A stretch of DNA of 48,878 bases from Halothiobacillus neapolitanus (GTDB taxonomy: Bacteria; Pseudomonadota; Gammaproteobacteria; Halothiobacillales; Halothiobacillaceae). The stretch is taken from contig DZCK01000003.1 of NCBI GenBank assembly GCA_022730245.1, forward strand, positions 1 to 48,878, written 5' to 3'. The notes under the pieces were generated by a model. It worked only from the letters and a program-made list of their open reading frames with translations. It was not told the DNA's origin and ran no database searches. The position numbers and the translations under genes are program-made. Positions 20,366 through 29,026 of this stretch are shown here, piece after piece (position 1 is the first letter of the stretch; each line of letters opens with the position of its first letter).

Positions 20366-21292
20366 ATGGCGTGGTATGCGGTTTGGATTGGGCACCTGGG
20401 TGTCAATGAATACCGAGGGGTTCTACTCGCTTTGTTTTTACTCACCCTGGCGCTTCTAGTGACCGGGGTTTATTTTGTCCGCCGAACCTATTGGATTATC
20501 AACACGCCCACGTCCAAAATTCATTCCGCGCATCAGGGTTATATTGAAATTGAGGGCGTGACAAAGCAGATTGATTCAGCCCCGCTGGCATCGCCGCTGA
20601 CAGGCGCAGCCTGCGTGTGGTATTGGATTGCAGTGGAGCATAAAGAATCATCTTATGGCGACAGCGGTAAAAACACATGGCAACGGGTATATCAGCACCA
20701 AAGCGATCGCTTGATTGCGGTGAGCGATGGGAGCGGTACGTGTTTAGTGGACCCGGATGATGCCCGTATCCACCCTGGGGTTGAGCACCAATGGTATGGC
20801 GATACGGAGATTCCGCGCGGTAATGCGTCTAGCGGCATCACGAATCGGCTATTTGGGGATTATCGATATACGGAAAAATTACTTTTACCCAATCATGCTA
20901 TTTATGTGTTGGGTTGGTTTAAAACGATCGCGCATGATCCGTTTCAAGCAGAGCAAGAAGCCATCAAAGCAACTTTGCGGGCGTGGAAGACAGACCCTGA
21001 AAAAATGCGCGCATTTGATTTTGATGGCGATGGCCACATCAGTGAAAATGAGTGGGCGCGCGTGCGGCAGCAGGCCGCAATTGCGGCGCGCGAGCAGCAA
21101 GTTCAATCGAGCGATCAGGAAATACACACCCATCTGATGAGCAAAGATGCGCAGGGGCATCGGCCATTTATTATTTCTGCTATTAATCAAACTGCGCTCG
21201 CGCGCCGATTTCGCCGCTGGGGTTATTTGGCTTGGTTGGCCAGCGTGCTTGGTTTTTTCTTTTTAATCGTAGCCTATTACGTACGCACTTAA
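20366..21292 (+). CDS. GIDE-domain membrane protein with an EF-hand loop
   Basis: Protein of 308 residues. An N-terminal span (about 18-37) precedes a cytosolic or periplasmic GIDE-like domain (about 55-200; GYIEIEGVTKQIDSAPLASP and CVWYWIAVEHKE), resembling the domain next to the RING in MUL1-type ubiquitin ligases. No RING finger is present. Residues 218-229 (DFDGDGHISENE) form a textbook EF-hand calcium loop. A second span lies near 280-303. It starts 12 nt after lemA with no clear ribosome-binding site, so coupling is likely. The role is unknown; GIDE identification is by eye. Confidence 0.75.
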   Translation: MAWYAVWIGHLGVNEYRGVLLALFLLTLALLVTGVYFVRRTYWIINTPTSKIHSAHQGYIEIEGVTKQIDSAPLASPLTGAACVWYWIAVEHKESSYGDSGKNTWQRVYQHQSDRLIAVSDGSGTCLVDPDDARIHPGVEHQWYGDTEIPRGNASSGITNRLFGDYRYTEKLLLPNHAIYVLGWFKTIAHDPFQAEQEAIKATLRAWKTDPEKMRAFDFDGDGHISENEWARVRQQAAIAAREQQVQSSDQEIHTHLMSKDAQGHRPFIISAINQTALARRFRRWGYLAWLASVLGFFFLIVAYYVRT

Positions 21293-21322
21293 TCACCCTT
21301 AATGAGGGTCGAGATTATCTTG

Positions 21323-22102
21323 ATGAAAATTGCGACTTGGAATGTTAATTCACTGAATGTTCGCCTGCCACAGGTTGTGACTTGGCTTACAACCCATCGG
21401 CCTGCCATATTGGGGCTGCAAGAGCTCAAGCAGGTTAATGAAGCGGTGAATGTAGAGGCTATCGAGGCGCTGGGGTATCGCCTCCTCTTGAATGGGCAAA
21501 AAACCTACAATGGCGTGGCCTTGATTTATGACGCCGCCTTAGCGCCGCCGCAGGATATCGTCTATGAAATCCCCGCGTTACAAGATGCGCAACGTCGCGT
21601 GGTGGCGGCAACTTTTGGTGATTTGCGGCTAATTAACGCGTATGTGGTGAATGGCGAGTCGCTTGCATCAGAAAAATTTGAATATAAGTTGCGTTGGCTT
21701 ACGGCATTTCATGCTTGGCTTGCCGCAGAGTTAATTCGTTATCCAAAGTTGATTGTGATGGGTGATTTTAATATTGCCCCCACCGATGAGGATGTCTATG
21801 ACCCCCTGAAATTTCAGGGCCAGGTGTTATGTAGTGAATCGGAGCGGGCGTTTTTTCAGGGGTTTCTGGCGCTGGGTTTAGTGGACACCTTGCAGCACTA
21901 TAAGCCGCAAACGCACTGTTTTACTTGGTGGGATTACCGAGGAGGTGGTTTTCGGCGTAATCAAGGCTTGCGCATTGATCATCTTTTGGCAAGCCATGCC
22001 GTGATGCCGAGCGTGGTGGATTGTGGGGTGGATGCCGAGCCACGGGGTTGGGAGCGGCCATCGGATCACACCCCCGTTATGCTGACACTTCAAATATCTT
22101 AG
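21323..22102 (+). CDS. xthA: Exodeoxyribonuclease III (first copy)
   Basis: AP endonuclease / 3'-5' exonuclease of the EEP superfamily, 259 residues. Active-site motifs: WNVNSLNVRL, GLQELKQ (metal-binding Glu), MGDFNIAPTDEDVYDP and WWDYRGGGFRRNQGLRIDHLL with SDHTPVML at the end. The start at 21323 gives the family N-terminus MKIATWNVNS; an ATG at 21302 would add seven residues. Its 3' end overlaps the 3' end of the opposing glnE gene by 26 bp. Confidence 0.93.
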   Translation: MKIATWNVNSLNVRLPQVVTWLTTHRPAILGLQELKQVNEAVNVEAIEALGYRLLLNGQKTYNGVALIYDAALAPPQDIVYEIPALQDAQRRVVAATFGDLRLINAYVVNGESLASEKFEYKLRWLTAFHAWLAAELIRYPKLIVMGDFNIAPTDEDVYDPLKFQGQVLCSESERAFFQGFLALGLVDTLQHYKPQTHCFTWWDYRGGGFRRNQGLRIDHLLASHAVMPSVVDCGVDAEPRGWERPSDHTPVMLTLQIS

Positions 22103-24902
22103 ACCAGGCGCCCATAACGACGGCTCGCTCGTGTTCAAACTCAGCACGGGGAGCGGTCATCGGTTTTTGGAGCAGGGTTCGATGATGAATGGCATTGCGG
22201 AGGTTTTGAAACGCGCCCACTAAGGCCTCGCAGGTGGTTTCATCCATGAGGTGGTGTTGCGCTAATGCGCGCAATTGGCGGATATTGTCGGTGAAATGGG
22301 TGATTTCTGGCTGCGCGTGCGCATGGCGCAGCAAAAGATATTGCACCATAAATTCAATATCGGTGATGCCGCCGAGCCCTTTTTTCAGGTGAAATTGATC
22401 GGGTTGCGCGGGTTCTTGCTCGGTGCGCATTTTGACGCGCATATCGATAACCCCTTGTTTCAGCACGGCGGCATCTCGGGCTTGGCTTAAGCAGGCGCGA
22501 CGGATCTGTGTGAATTCGTTTTCGATGTCGGCGCTGCCGGTAATGAATCGGGCTCGGCATAGCGCTTGAGTTTCCCATAGCCAAGCATGCGCATTTTGGT
22601 AGTGGCTGAACCCCAGCAGGCTTGATACCAGAAGCCCGCTTGCGCCATCGGGGCGCAAACGGGTATCCACCTCGTAGAGCACGCCTGCTGGGGTGCGAAT
22701 ACTGAGGATATGAATGATTTTTTGGGTCAGTCGTGCAAAAAATACCTGATTATCTATGGCTTTTGTGCCATTGGTTGAGGCGTTGGTATCGGTTGAGTTG
22801 TGCAGAAAAACTAAATCGAGATCGGAGCCATAACCCAGCTCAATCCCACCAAATTTTCCATAGGCAATAACGGCAAAACCTGGGGTATAACTTAAGCCAT
22901 CAGCCCCTGTGGCACGGGGCTCACCATGTCGATCAACCAATTGCTGATACGCGCGCTTTAGAACGGTTTCTAAAATCACTTCAGCAATCCAAGTGAGCTG
23001 ATCGGATACGCGCATAACCGGTAAAATCCCCATGACATCGGCCGCAGCGACCCGAAGCACAGCCAGCTGCCTAAAACGCCTGAGCTCATCAAATTGACGT
23101 TCCTCGTCATCGGGGAATCGGGCTAAAACTCCAGTGAGTTCTGCTTTAAGCGCCGTTGTGTTGGGTTGCTGGAATAGGCTTTGCGGGTCAATTAACTCAT
23201 CAAGCAAAATGGGTTGCTGGCGCAGCAGTTCGGCAATCCACGGGCTGGCCGCACATAGATGGATGAGCTGATTGAGGGCTTGAGGCTGCTCGATCAGTAA
23301 GGCGAGATAAACCGATCGGCTCAATACGGCACTGATGAGGGCGAAAATGGCACTCAGAATGCTTGCTCGTGCATCAATTGTCGCCACTTGACGAAGCAAT
23401 TTAGGGATGAGCAAATTAAGCCGTTGGCGCACGGTATCGGAAACTTTGCCTTGAAGCTCATGTTGCCATTCGGTTAGTACGGTGAGTGCGGCAATGGGCT
23501 CATGGAAGCCAGCCAGATTGAGCGCGGCAAGCGCCTCATCGCGGGAAAGAGATTGGTGCCAGAGGCGAGATAAGGGGTCGGTGTCGGGCACTTCATCGCG
23601 CTGGGTTTGAAGGACGGAGCTAAAATGCTGATGGATTTGATGCCGATGGCGATTAAGCGCTTCAAGAAAGTCAGCCCAGCTGGGGTAACGCATGGCATAC
23701 GCTAAGCGCGCACGATCGCCCTCATCCAGCGGCAAGGTTTGTGTTTGTTGATCGTGCATCATTTGCAGCCGATTTTCGGCACGGCGCAGAAAATCATAGC
23801 CCGCTTTAAGCTCGCTTACGATCTGGGCGGGGAGTTCTTTAAGTTCAAGTAGCACCGTCAGCGTGGTCAGGATGCTGCGGGTTTGCAGTAGGGGCTCACG
23901 CCCGCCACGAAGCAATTGAAACAGTTGGCCGATAAATTCCACTTCTCGGATGCCGCCCGGGCCTAATTTAATGTTTTCTATTAAGCCCTTGCGGCTCATT
24001 TCCTGCTCAATGGCCTTTTTCATTTCACGCAACTGAGCAAAGGCGCCAAAATCTAAGTATTTGCGATAAACGAACGGTTTAAGCAGATGTAATAACCGCG
24101 CACCCGCCGCGAAATCACCCGCAATGACGCGGGCTTTAATCAGCGCATAACGCTCCCATTCCCGGCCTAAGGTCGTGTAGTAATCTTCGAAGGCATCAAA
24201 ACTGAGTGCGAGCGCCCCTTCGTCCCCGTGTGGGCGCAGCCGCATATCGACACGAAAAACAAACCCATCCCGCGTAACTTCATTGATGGATTTGATGAGC
24301 CGCTGCCCAAGCTTAATAAAAAACTCGGTATTGCTGATGGGGCGCGCGCCATCGGTTTCGCCTTCTTGTTCGAATGCGAAAATTAAATCGATATCCGAAG
24401 AGTAATTTAGCTCGTTCCCGCCCAACTTGCCCATGCCTAAGATCACGAGCTGCTGTGCACTGCCATCCAAGCCTCTGGGGGTGCCGTGTCGCGCGATGAG
24501 CGTGTGCTCATGGTGCGCCAATGCCTGCTGAACACAAAGATCGGCTAATTCAGAAAGATCACAGAGCGTTTCGGCGGTGGGGGCTAAATCATTCACATCT
24601 CGCCAAGCAATGCGCGCCATTTCAGCGCGGCGTATCTGCCGAAGGCGGGAATCAAACTCATCGGGTGGAATTGCATGGAGCTGGGTGCGGATTCGATCAG
24701 CGATGGGTTGGCTGGCATTAGATTCACCCGCATAAGCCAGCAAAAACGGCAAAATATCGGCCTGCTTTTGCACACTGGCCGCCACAAAGGGGCTCGCAAG
24801 CACCAGGCGCTTGAGCTCTGCGCATTGTGACAAGTGGGCACCTGCCGCTTCGGCTGATTGCTCAATGAGCGCCAACAGTTCGGGGTCGATTAAATCGCGC
24901 AT
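22077..24902 (-). CDS. glnE: Glutamine synthetase adenylyltransferase/deadenylylase GlnE
   Basis: Bifunctional regulator that adenylylates and deadenylylates glutamine synthetase under PII control. It has 941 residues. The two nucleotidyltransferase domains are visible: N-terminal LGMGKLGGNELNYSSDIDLIF near residue 150 and C-terminal AYGKFGGIELGYGSDLDLVF near residue 685, each followed by family helices (GPGGIREVEFIGQLFQLL; GLGGITDIEFMVQYLLL). It stands alone on the minus strand and converges on xthA with overlapping ends. Functionally it joins the glnK-amtB genes at the start of the window. Confidence 0.97.
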   Translation of the reverse strand: MRDLIDPELLALIEQSAEAAGAHLSQCAELKRLVLASPFVAASVQKQADILPFLLAYAGESNASQPIADRIRTQLHAIPPDEFDSRLRQIRRAEMARIAWRDVNDLAPTAETLCDLSELADLCVQQALAHHEHTLIARHGTPRGLDGSAQQLVILGMGKLGGNELNYSSDIDLIFAFEQEGETDGARPISNTEFFIKLGQRLIKSINEVTRDGFVFRVDMRLRPHGDEGALALSFDAFEDYYTTLGREWERYALIKARVIAGDFAAGARLLHLLKPFVYRKYLDFGAFAQLREMKKAIEQEMSRKGLIENIKLGPGGIREVEFIGQLFQLLRGGREPLLQTRSILTTLTVLLELKELPAQIVSELKAGYDFLRRAENRLQMMHDQQTQTLPLDEGDRARLAYAMRYPSWADFLEALNRHRHQIHQHFSSVLQTQRDEVPDTDPLSRLWHQSLSRDEALAALNLAGFHEPIAALTVLTEWQHELQGKVSDTVRQRLNLLIPKLLRQVATIDARASILSAIFALISAVLSRSVYLALLIEQPQALNQLIHLCAASPWIAELLRQQPILLDELIDPQSLFQQPNTTALKAELTGVLARFPDDEERQFDELRRFRQLAVLRVAAADVMGILPVMRVSDQLTWIAEVILETVLKRAYQQLVDRHGEPRATGADGLSYTPGFAVIAYGKFGGIELGYGSDLDLVFLHNSTDTNASTNGTKAIDNQVFFARLTQKIIHILSIRTPAGVLYEVDTRLRPDGASGLLVSSLLGFSHYQNAHAWLWETQALCRARFITGSADIENEFTQIRRACLSQARDAAVLKQGVIDMRVKMRTEQEPAQPDQFHLKKGLGGITDIEFMVQYLLLRHAHAQPEITHFTDNIRQLRALAQHHLMDETTCEALVGAFQNLRNAIHHRTLLQKPMTAPRAEFEHERAVVMGAWSKIFEVSA

Positions 24903-24986
24903 GGCTTAGGCTCGCTCGATGGGTGTTCCGGTAAGGCCGTAATCACGGGCTTGCGTTGGGGCTGAATAGACGCTGCCTAAGTGCGA

Positions 24987-25406
24987 TTAGCTTGCGGTGT
25001 TTTCTGCGGCGGGTTCGCCCGTATTGTGTGCTTTATTGATATAAAGCAATCGCATGCCGCGAACAGAATCAGATGGGCGGTGCGCATCGCGAACCTCGGT
25101 TACGATGCCGTGAAAATATTGAGCCCCGCACGGCGCGCTGTCATCATAAACAATCACGTGGTCGTCAGGCACGACTTGGAGTAAGCCTGCCACGGTTAAT
25201 TGCGTGTCTTGCTCAAAAGTTAGCACCGCTAGGTTGGGCGAGCCAAATTCATTGAGTTTTTGCACAAAAACAGGCCGAGGCGAGAAGCCGCCTCGGCGAT
25301 TTTGCTGTTCTTGTTGAATATACTGAGCCACGGCCTCTTGGCTCATGTGCTGTTCGTTCAGCGGGGCAGGTGGCGTGTCTGTCGGTACGTTTGAAGTCGG
25401 CATCAT
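24987..25406 (-). CDS. Hypothetical protein, 139 aa
   Basis: Not recognised. A disordered, Pro/Gln-rich N-terminal third (to about residue 42) is followed by a compact block with beta-rich character (VFVQKLNEFGSPNLAVLTFE, then VAGLLQVVPDDHVIVYDD and YFHGIVTEVRDAH) and an acidic tail. There is no signal peptide or membrane span. The small beta block has a faint look of an Sm/Hfq-type fold, but no diagnostic motif, so this is only an idea. It lies 84 nt upstream of glnE on the same strand. The start could also be the second ATG at 25403. Confidence 0.65.
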   Translation of the reverse strand: MMPTSNVPTDTPPAPLNEQHMSQEAVAQYIQQEQQNRRGGFSPRPVFVQKLNEFGSPNLAVLTFEQDTQLTVAGLLQVVPDDHVIVYDDSAPCGAQYFHGIVTEVRDAHRPSDSVRGMRLLYINKAHNTGEPAAENTAS

Positions 25407-25488
25407 AGGATTACTTGAAAGAGAAGTTAAGAATCATTCGCTAATTTTAACCGTATTAATGCGCGCAATACGAACAAACCGTAACCTA

Positions 25489-25965
25489 TTACGGGCGAAC
25501 CAAAATATAACCCGCATCAACCAGCTCGATCACGCGCACAATGCCTGCCGGCACCTTTTTAGCAACCGGATTTAATGCCGGCTCATGGCCTAAGCGTTCT
25601 GTTGCATTTTTAAGGGCATTCATGCAAGCCGAGAACCGCACGCCTTGTTGCGATAGGGCTTCAATTCGTTTGGCATGTTCATTATTGGCAAACAGCAGGG
25701 TAATGCCTGGGCCGAAGGCAACCACTTCAATATCGACATTATCACCATAGGCTTTTAGCAAATTGCCCGTTACATTTAATAACAGGGTTTGTCGTTGTAA
25801 ATCGCTTTCTGTTTCTTGCAACACAATGTGATGTTTGGCGAGCGAGTTGCCGCCAAGCGCATCAATGGCTTTGTTATCTGCGCTGGCTGTTTGCCATGAG
25901 CCCAAGGTAAACAGGCTGAGTGCGAGCGCGAACCATAGCGCGGGGTTAAAACGGAAGGTGGGCAT
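25489..25965 (-). CDS. Secreted DsrE-fold protein
   Basis: Protein of 158 residues with a clear Sec signal (FNPALWFALALSLFTLGSWQ, cleavage likely after TASA). The mature part reads as a DsrE/YchN-like fold: HHIVLQETESD, VDIEVVAFGPGITLLF, then QGVRFSACMNALKNA with one Cys in the typical place. Cytoplasmic DsrE proteins handle sulfane sulfur; periplasmic relatives are common in sulfur-oxidising bacteria but their task is unclear. The start at 25965 is set by AAAGGAG 9 nt upstream; a start at 26148 would bury the signal peptide. Confidence 0.78.
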   Translation of the reverse strand: MPTFRFNPALWFALALSLFTLGSWQTASADNKAIDALGGNSLAKHHIVLQETESDLQRQTLLLNVTGNLLKAYGDNVDIEVVAFGPGITLLFANNEHAKRIEALSQQGVRFSACMNALKNATERLGHEPALNPVAKKVPAGIVRVIELVDAGYILVRP

Positions 25966-26338
25966 AGTCGTGGGCTCCTTTGGGGCGCATTTTGTTGTTG
26001 TGGCTTGTGCGCGCGTAAAACGAAACAGAATGAGTGTAAGCGCCCAGCTGTTCCGATGCTTATCAAGGTTTTTAATCTGAGCTAAGCTTTGACTGAAAAT
26101 TAATAGGTTGAAATGTGGCATCAAAGGGTAATCAAAACCATTTTTCACAACCGCCGGTTAGGGAGCCTCTGGTTCTTGACGAAAATTTATTCAGGCGCCA
26201 TACTCAGGAATCAATACTTCTTCTTTTTGCCCGTGAACCGATTGCTTCGCGCGGTGCGCACTTCTTATTATTTTTTAGTTGCGGTTTCGCTATAGCGGTG
26301 CCGAATTTTTAATGTACCGAACCACTTGACTCGTATTA
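25966..26338. other. Divergent intergenic region
   Basis: 373 bp between the secreted DsrE-like gene and the phosphatase gene. Short frames here (for example 26113-26295) lack ribosome-binding sites and family likeness. The one promoter-like match is at 26176-26204. No repeat, RNA gene or terminator was seen. Confidence 0.5.
26176..26204 (+). promoter_or_regulatory. Possible sigma-70 promoter
   Basis: TTGACG, a 17-bp spacer and CATACT fit the -35/-10 pattern at 5 and 4 of 6 positions. It would give a leader of about 125 nt for the phosphatase gene. It is a chance-level call on its own. Confidence 0.3.
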
Positions 26339-27193
26339 ATGACACTATTTAAGCAACTCCTGATTAATTCCGGTGGACGGGATTTTGTTGTGGGCGATCT
26401 GCACGGAAATTTAAGCCGCTTGGAAAAAGTGCTTGAATATCATCAATTCAAACCCGACCGCGACCGCGTGATTGCCGTCGGCGATTTGATTGATCGCGGC
26501 ACCGATTCAATGAATACGCTGCGCTTATTATCGGAGCCATGGTTTTTTTCTGTGGCGGGTAATCATGAACGTTTATTAAGCCAATATCGCCAAGGATTAA
26601 CCCAGCGCCAATTAGACGCCGCAGCGCGTAAGCGTTTGGAGCAGGCGGGCGCCCAATGGCTGCTGGATGCCTATGATTCACTTAATGACGATAAATGGGC
26701 GGATTTGATTACAGAAATTATGAATCTAATTGGGCAAATGCCCTTAATGATTCAAATTGGCAACGGCGTTAATGCCGTGGGTGTGGTGCATGCGGAGCTG
26801 CCCGATTGGGATTGGAATCGCAACGTCGCCCGATTAGAGCGAATCAAAAAAGTAAAATTTTGGGATCAGCCGCGTGATGACCCCAGTATTGAGCCGATTT
26901 TGTGGGGGCGCACCCAGTTTCAGGCGTTAATGCGCGGTGAGCATCGGGAGCGGGTCATTAGCGGCATCGCCTGGGTGATTTATGGCCACAGTATTTTGAA
27001 TACGCCGCGCCGCGCGGGCAACCGGCTTTGGATTGATACCGGTGCTTACGAGAATCAGCCTGATCGCGGATTATCGATTGTGGAAGTGGCGTCTACATTA
27101 ACAGTAACAACGCATTTTCGAGATTTACGCATCCGCACGGAGCGGTTTAATTTGAATTTACAACCCCGTTTTCATTCTGTTTTGATGAGTTGA
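26339..27193 (+). CDS. PPP-family serine/threonine phosphatase-like metallophosphoesterase
   Basis: Protein of 284 residues resembling the lambda/PrpA-type bacterial phosphatases. All metal-binding motifs are present: GDLHGNLSRLEKVL, VGDLIDRGTDSMNTLRLL, VAGNHERLL, a later VVHAELPDWDW, and IYGHSILNTPRRAGNRLWID with the final His. It could dephosphorylate proteins or nucleotides; the substrate cannot be read from sequence. There is no clear ribosome-binding site before the ATG. A small unknown gene follows after 6 nt. Confidence 0.87.
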   Translation: MTLFKQLLINSGGRDFVVGDLHGNLSRLEKVLEYHQFKPDRDRVIAVGDLIDRGTDSMNTLRLLSEPWFFSVAGNHERLLSQYRQGLTQRQLDAAARKRLEQAGAQWLLDAYDSLNDDKWADLITEIMNLIGQMPLMIQIGNGVNAVGVVHAELPDWDWNRNVARLERIKKVKFWDQPRDDPSIEPILWGRTQFQALMRGEHRERVISGIAWVIYGHSILNTPRRAGNRLWIDTGAYENQPDRGLSIVEVASTLTVTTHFRDLRIRTERFNLNLQPRFHSVLMS

Positions 27194-27199
27194 TTTCCC

Positions 27200-27403
27200 T
27201 TGAACACGACACTGACTGCTGAATTGAACGATTTATCCACCCTTGAGCTTGAGCAGTTAATTCAAGCGATTGCCGCCGAATTAACCCTTCGCAGCACGCA
27301 GCCTGCCAAGCCGCTGGATGCGGAGGAGTTTGCGCAAGTGCTTAATTTTGAGCTCAAACGGCACCGTAAACAAAAAGAAGACGTATTTAATCCATTCGCT
27401 TAA
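27200..27403 (+). CDS. Hypothetical small protein, 67 aa
   Basis: Not recognised. It would start with TTG at 27200, just 6 nt after the phosphatase stop, and end in a TAA that shares the TTAA palindrome with the opposing rmuC stop. The product is acidic at the front (STLELEQLIQAIAAELTLR, probably helical) and basic near the end (LKRHRKQKE). Being tucked tightly between two genes and of balanced composition favours a real gene, but this is not certain. Confidence 0.5.
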   Translation: MNTTLTAELNDLSTLELEQLIQAIAAELTLRSTQPAKPLDAEEFAQVLNFELKRHRKQKEDVFNPFA

Positions 27404-28995
27404 ATGCGTTCATCTTTCGGCGAATTTGGCGCATCAACCGCGTCTAATGAAGCCGTTAACTCGGGCGCGGTGAGCGGCCGAGTATCGGTGGTGAGGGGCG
27501 TTAAATCGGGCAAATCTTCCCGATCGCTCCGCACGGCGCCCAAGGTTTGAAATTTGCGCGCCGAGGGCAAAACGCGCCCTTCTAGGGTGCCAACCGATTG
27601 GTTAAATGCCCCCACGGCTTGATCTAAATGCTTGCCTACTTTTTGCCAATGGGTGGCTAAATGCCCCATTCGCTCGTAGAGCTCGCGCCCGAGTTCCGCC
27701 ATTTCTTGCGCATTTTTTGCCAGCGCTTCTTGGCGCCAGCCGTAGGCAACGGCTTTGAGCAAGGCGATTAACGTTGTGGGGCTGGCGGGAATTACCCGCA
27801 TTTGCGCGCCATACTCAATTAGCTCAGGGTCTTGCATCAGCGCGGCTGAGAAAAATACCTCACCGGGCACAAACAGCACCACAAACTCCGGCGTGGGGTC
27901 GAATTGATCGAAATATTCTTTTTTGCTGAGTTGGGTGATGTGGTTGCGCACTTGGCGGGCATGATCTTGCAGCGCGGCCGCACGGGCTTCATCGGTGGCA
28001 GCCTCCATGGCGGTTAAATAGGCATTGAGCGGTGCTTTGGCATCGACAATCACGCGGCGGCCGCCGGGCAGATGCACAATCATATCGGGACGCAGGCGGT
28101 TGCCTGTCTCACGGGTACTGACTTGTTCATCGAAATCGCAATGCGCCAGCATACCCGCGAGTTCCACCACCCGTTTGAGCTGCACCTCGCCCCAGCGCCC
28201 GCGCGTTTGCGGTTGGCGCAGCGCCCGTACCAAATCGGCCGTTTCTCGATGCAGTTGCGGCAGATGAATTTGGAGTAAATCGTTAATTTGCTGCGACATG
28301 GCGCTGTAGGCACCGGTGCGGGCTTGCTCAAGCGTGTTGAGCTTGATATCGAACTGATCTAGCCGCTCGCGGATCGGCTGGGTAAGCTGCGCGATGGCTT
28401 CTTGGCGTTGATTGAGATCTTGGGTGGCGCCCGTTTGGAACCGGCTTAAGTTCTCTTGGGCTAACTTTAAAAACGATTCGTTATTGGCGCGCAGCGCATC
28501 TGCTGAAAGCGCTTGAAACGCTTGCTGGAGCTGGGTTTTGGCTTCGGTGAGCAGCGCCATTTTTTCGCCCGCCGCTTGCCGTTCTTGAATGAGTCGCTCG
28601 TGCAACTCGGCCTGCTCGGCGGCGGCAAATTGCGCTTGTTGGCTTAAGCGCTCGATGGCTTGATGGGCGGTTTGCCGTTCCGTTTGCCGCTCTATTTGGA
28701 GCGCATCGAGGCGCTGACTTAACGCCGCCAGCGTTGCTTGGCTTGCCGCTAATTCCACACTGCGCGCCTCAGCTTGCGCGTGCGCGCCAGCTAAGCTTTG
28801 GTTTTTCTGCATCAACTGGATGGTTAATGCGCTGCCTTCTTGCTGGAGTCGCCCAATTTCTTGCTGGTTTTGCTTTAATTTTTGGCGAGAACCCTGCCAA
28901 TAAAAAGCGAACCCCACGGCGAGTAGTGCGCTAATAAATAGGCCAAACCAAGCAAGCAGTGGGGTTATGGCGGGCAAATTATTGAAGAAACTCAT
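27400..28995 (-). CDS. rmuC: DNA recombination protein RmuC
   Basis: RmuC family protein of 531 residues. Members limit inversions between short inverted repeats, and the core has a restriction-endonuclease-like fold. Seen here: an N-terminal membrane anchor (LLAWFGLFISALLAVGFAFYW), a long Gln/Ala-rich coiled coil (about 35-215), and the core with RGRWGEVQLKRVVELAGM, RPDMIVHLPGGRRVIVDAKAPL and FVVLFVPGEVFF. It lies 31 nt after purH on the same strand. Its stop overlaps that of the small plus-strand gene by 4 bp. Confidence 0.95.
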   Translation of the reverse strand: MSFFNNLPAITPLLAWFGLFISALLAVGFAFYWQGSRQKLKQNQQEIGRLQQEGSALTIQLMQKNQSLAGAHAQAEARSVELAASQATLAALSQRLDALQIERQTERQTAHQAIERLSQQAQFAAAEQAELHERLIQERQAAGEKMALLTEAKTQLQQAFQALSADALRANNESFLKLAQENLSRFQTGATQDLNQRQEAIAQLTQPIRERLDQFDIKLNTLEQARTGAYSAMSQQINDLLQIHLPQLHRETADLVRALRQPQTRGRWGEVQLKRVVELAGMLAHCDFDEQVSTRETGNRLRPDMIVHLPGGRRVIVDAKAPLNAYLTAMEAATDEARAAALQDHARQVRNHITQLSKKEYFDQFDPTPEFVVLFVPGEVFFSAALMQDPELIEYGAQMRVIPASPTTLIALLKAVAYGWRQEALAKNAQEMAELGRELYERMGHLATHWQKVGKHLDQAVGAFNQSVGTLEGRVLPSARKFQTLGAVRSDREDLPDLTPLTTDTRPLTAPELTASLDAVDAPNSPKDERI

Positions 28996-29026
28996 GCGTT
29001 ATTGCCCTTAATGGCGGAATGGCGGT

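Noticed and set aside
26162-26200. GGGAGCCT and AGGCGCC close together, like ends of the dispersed element
   Set aside because: They are only about 30 bp apart and none of the element's interior sequence is present; a solo relic cannot be claimed.
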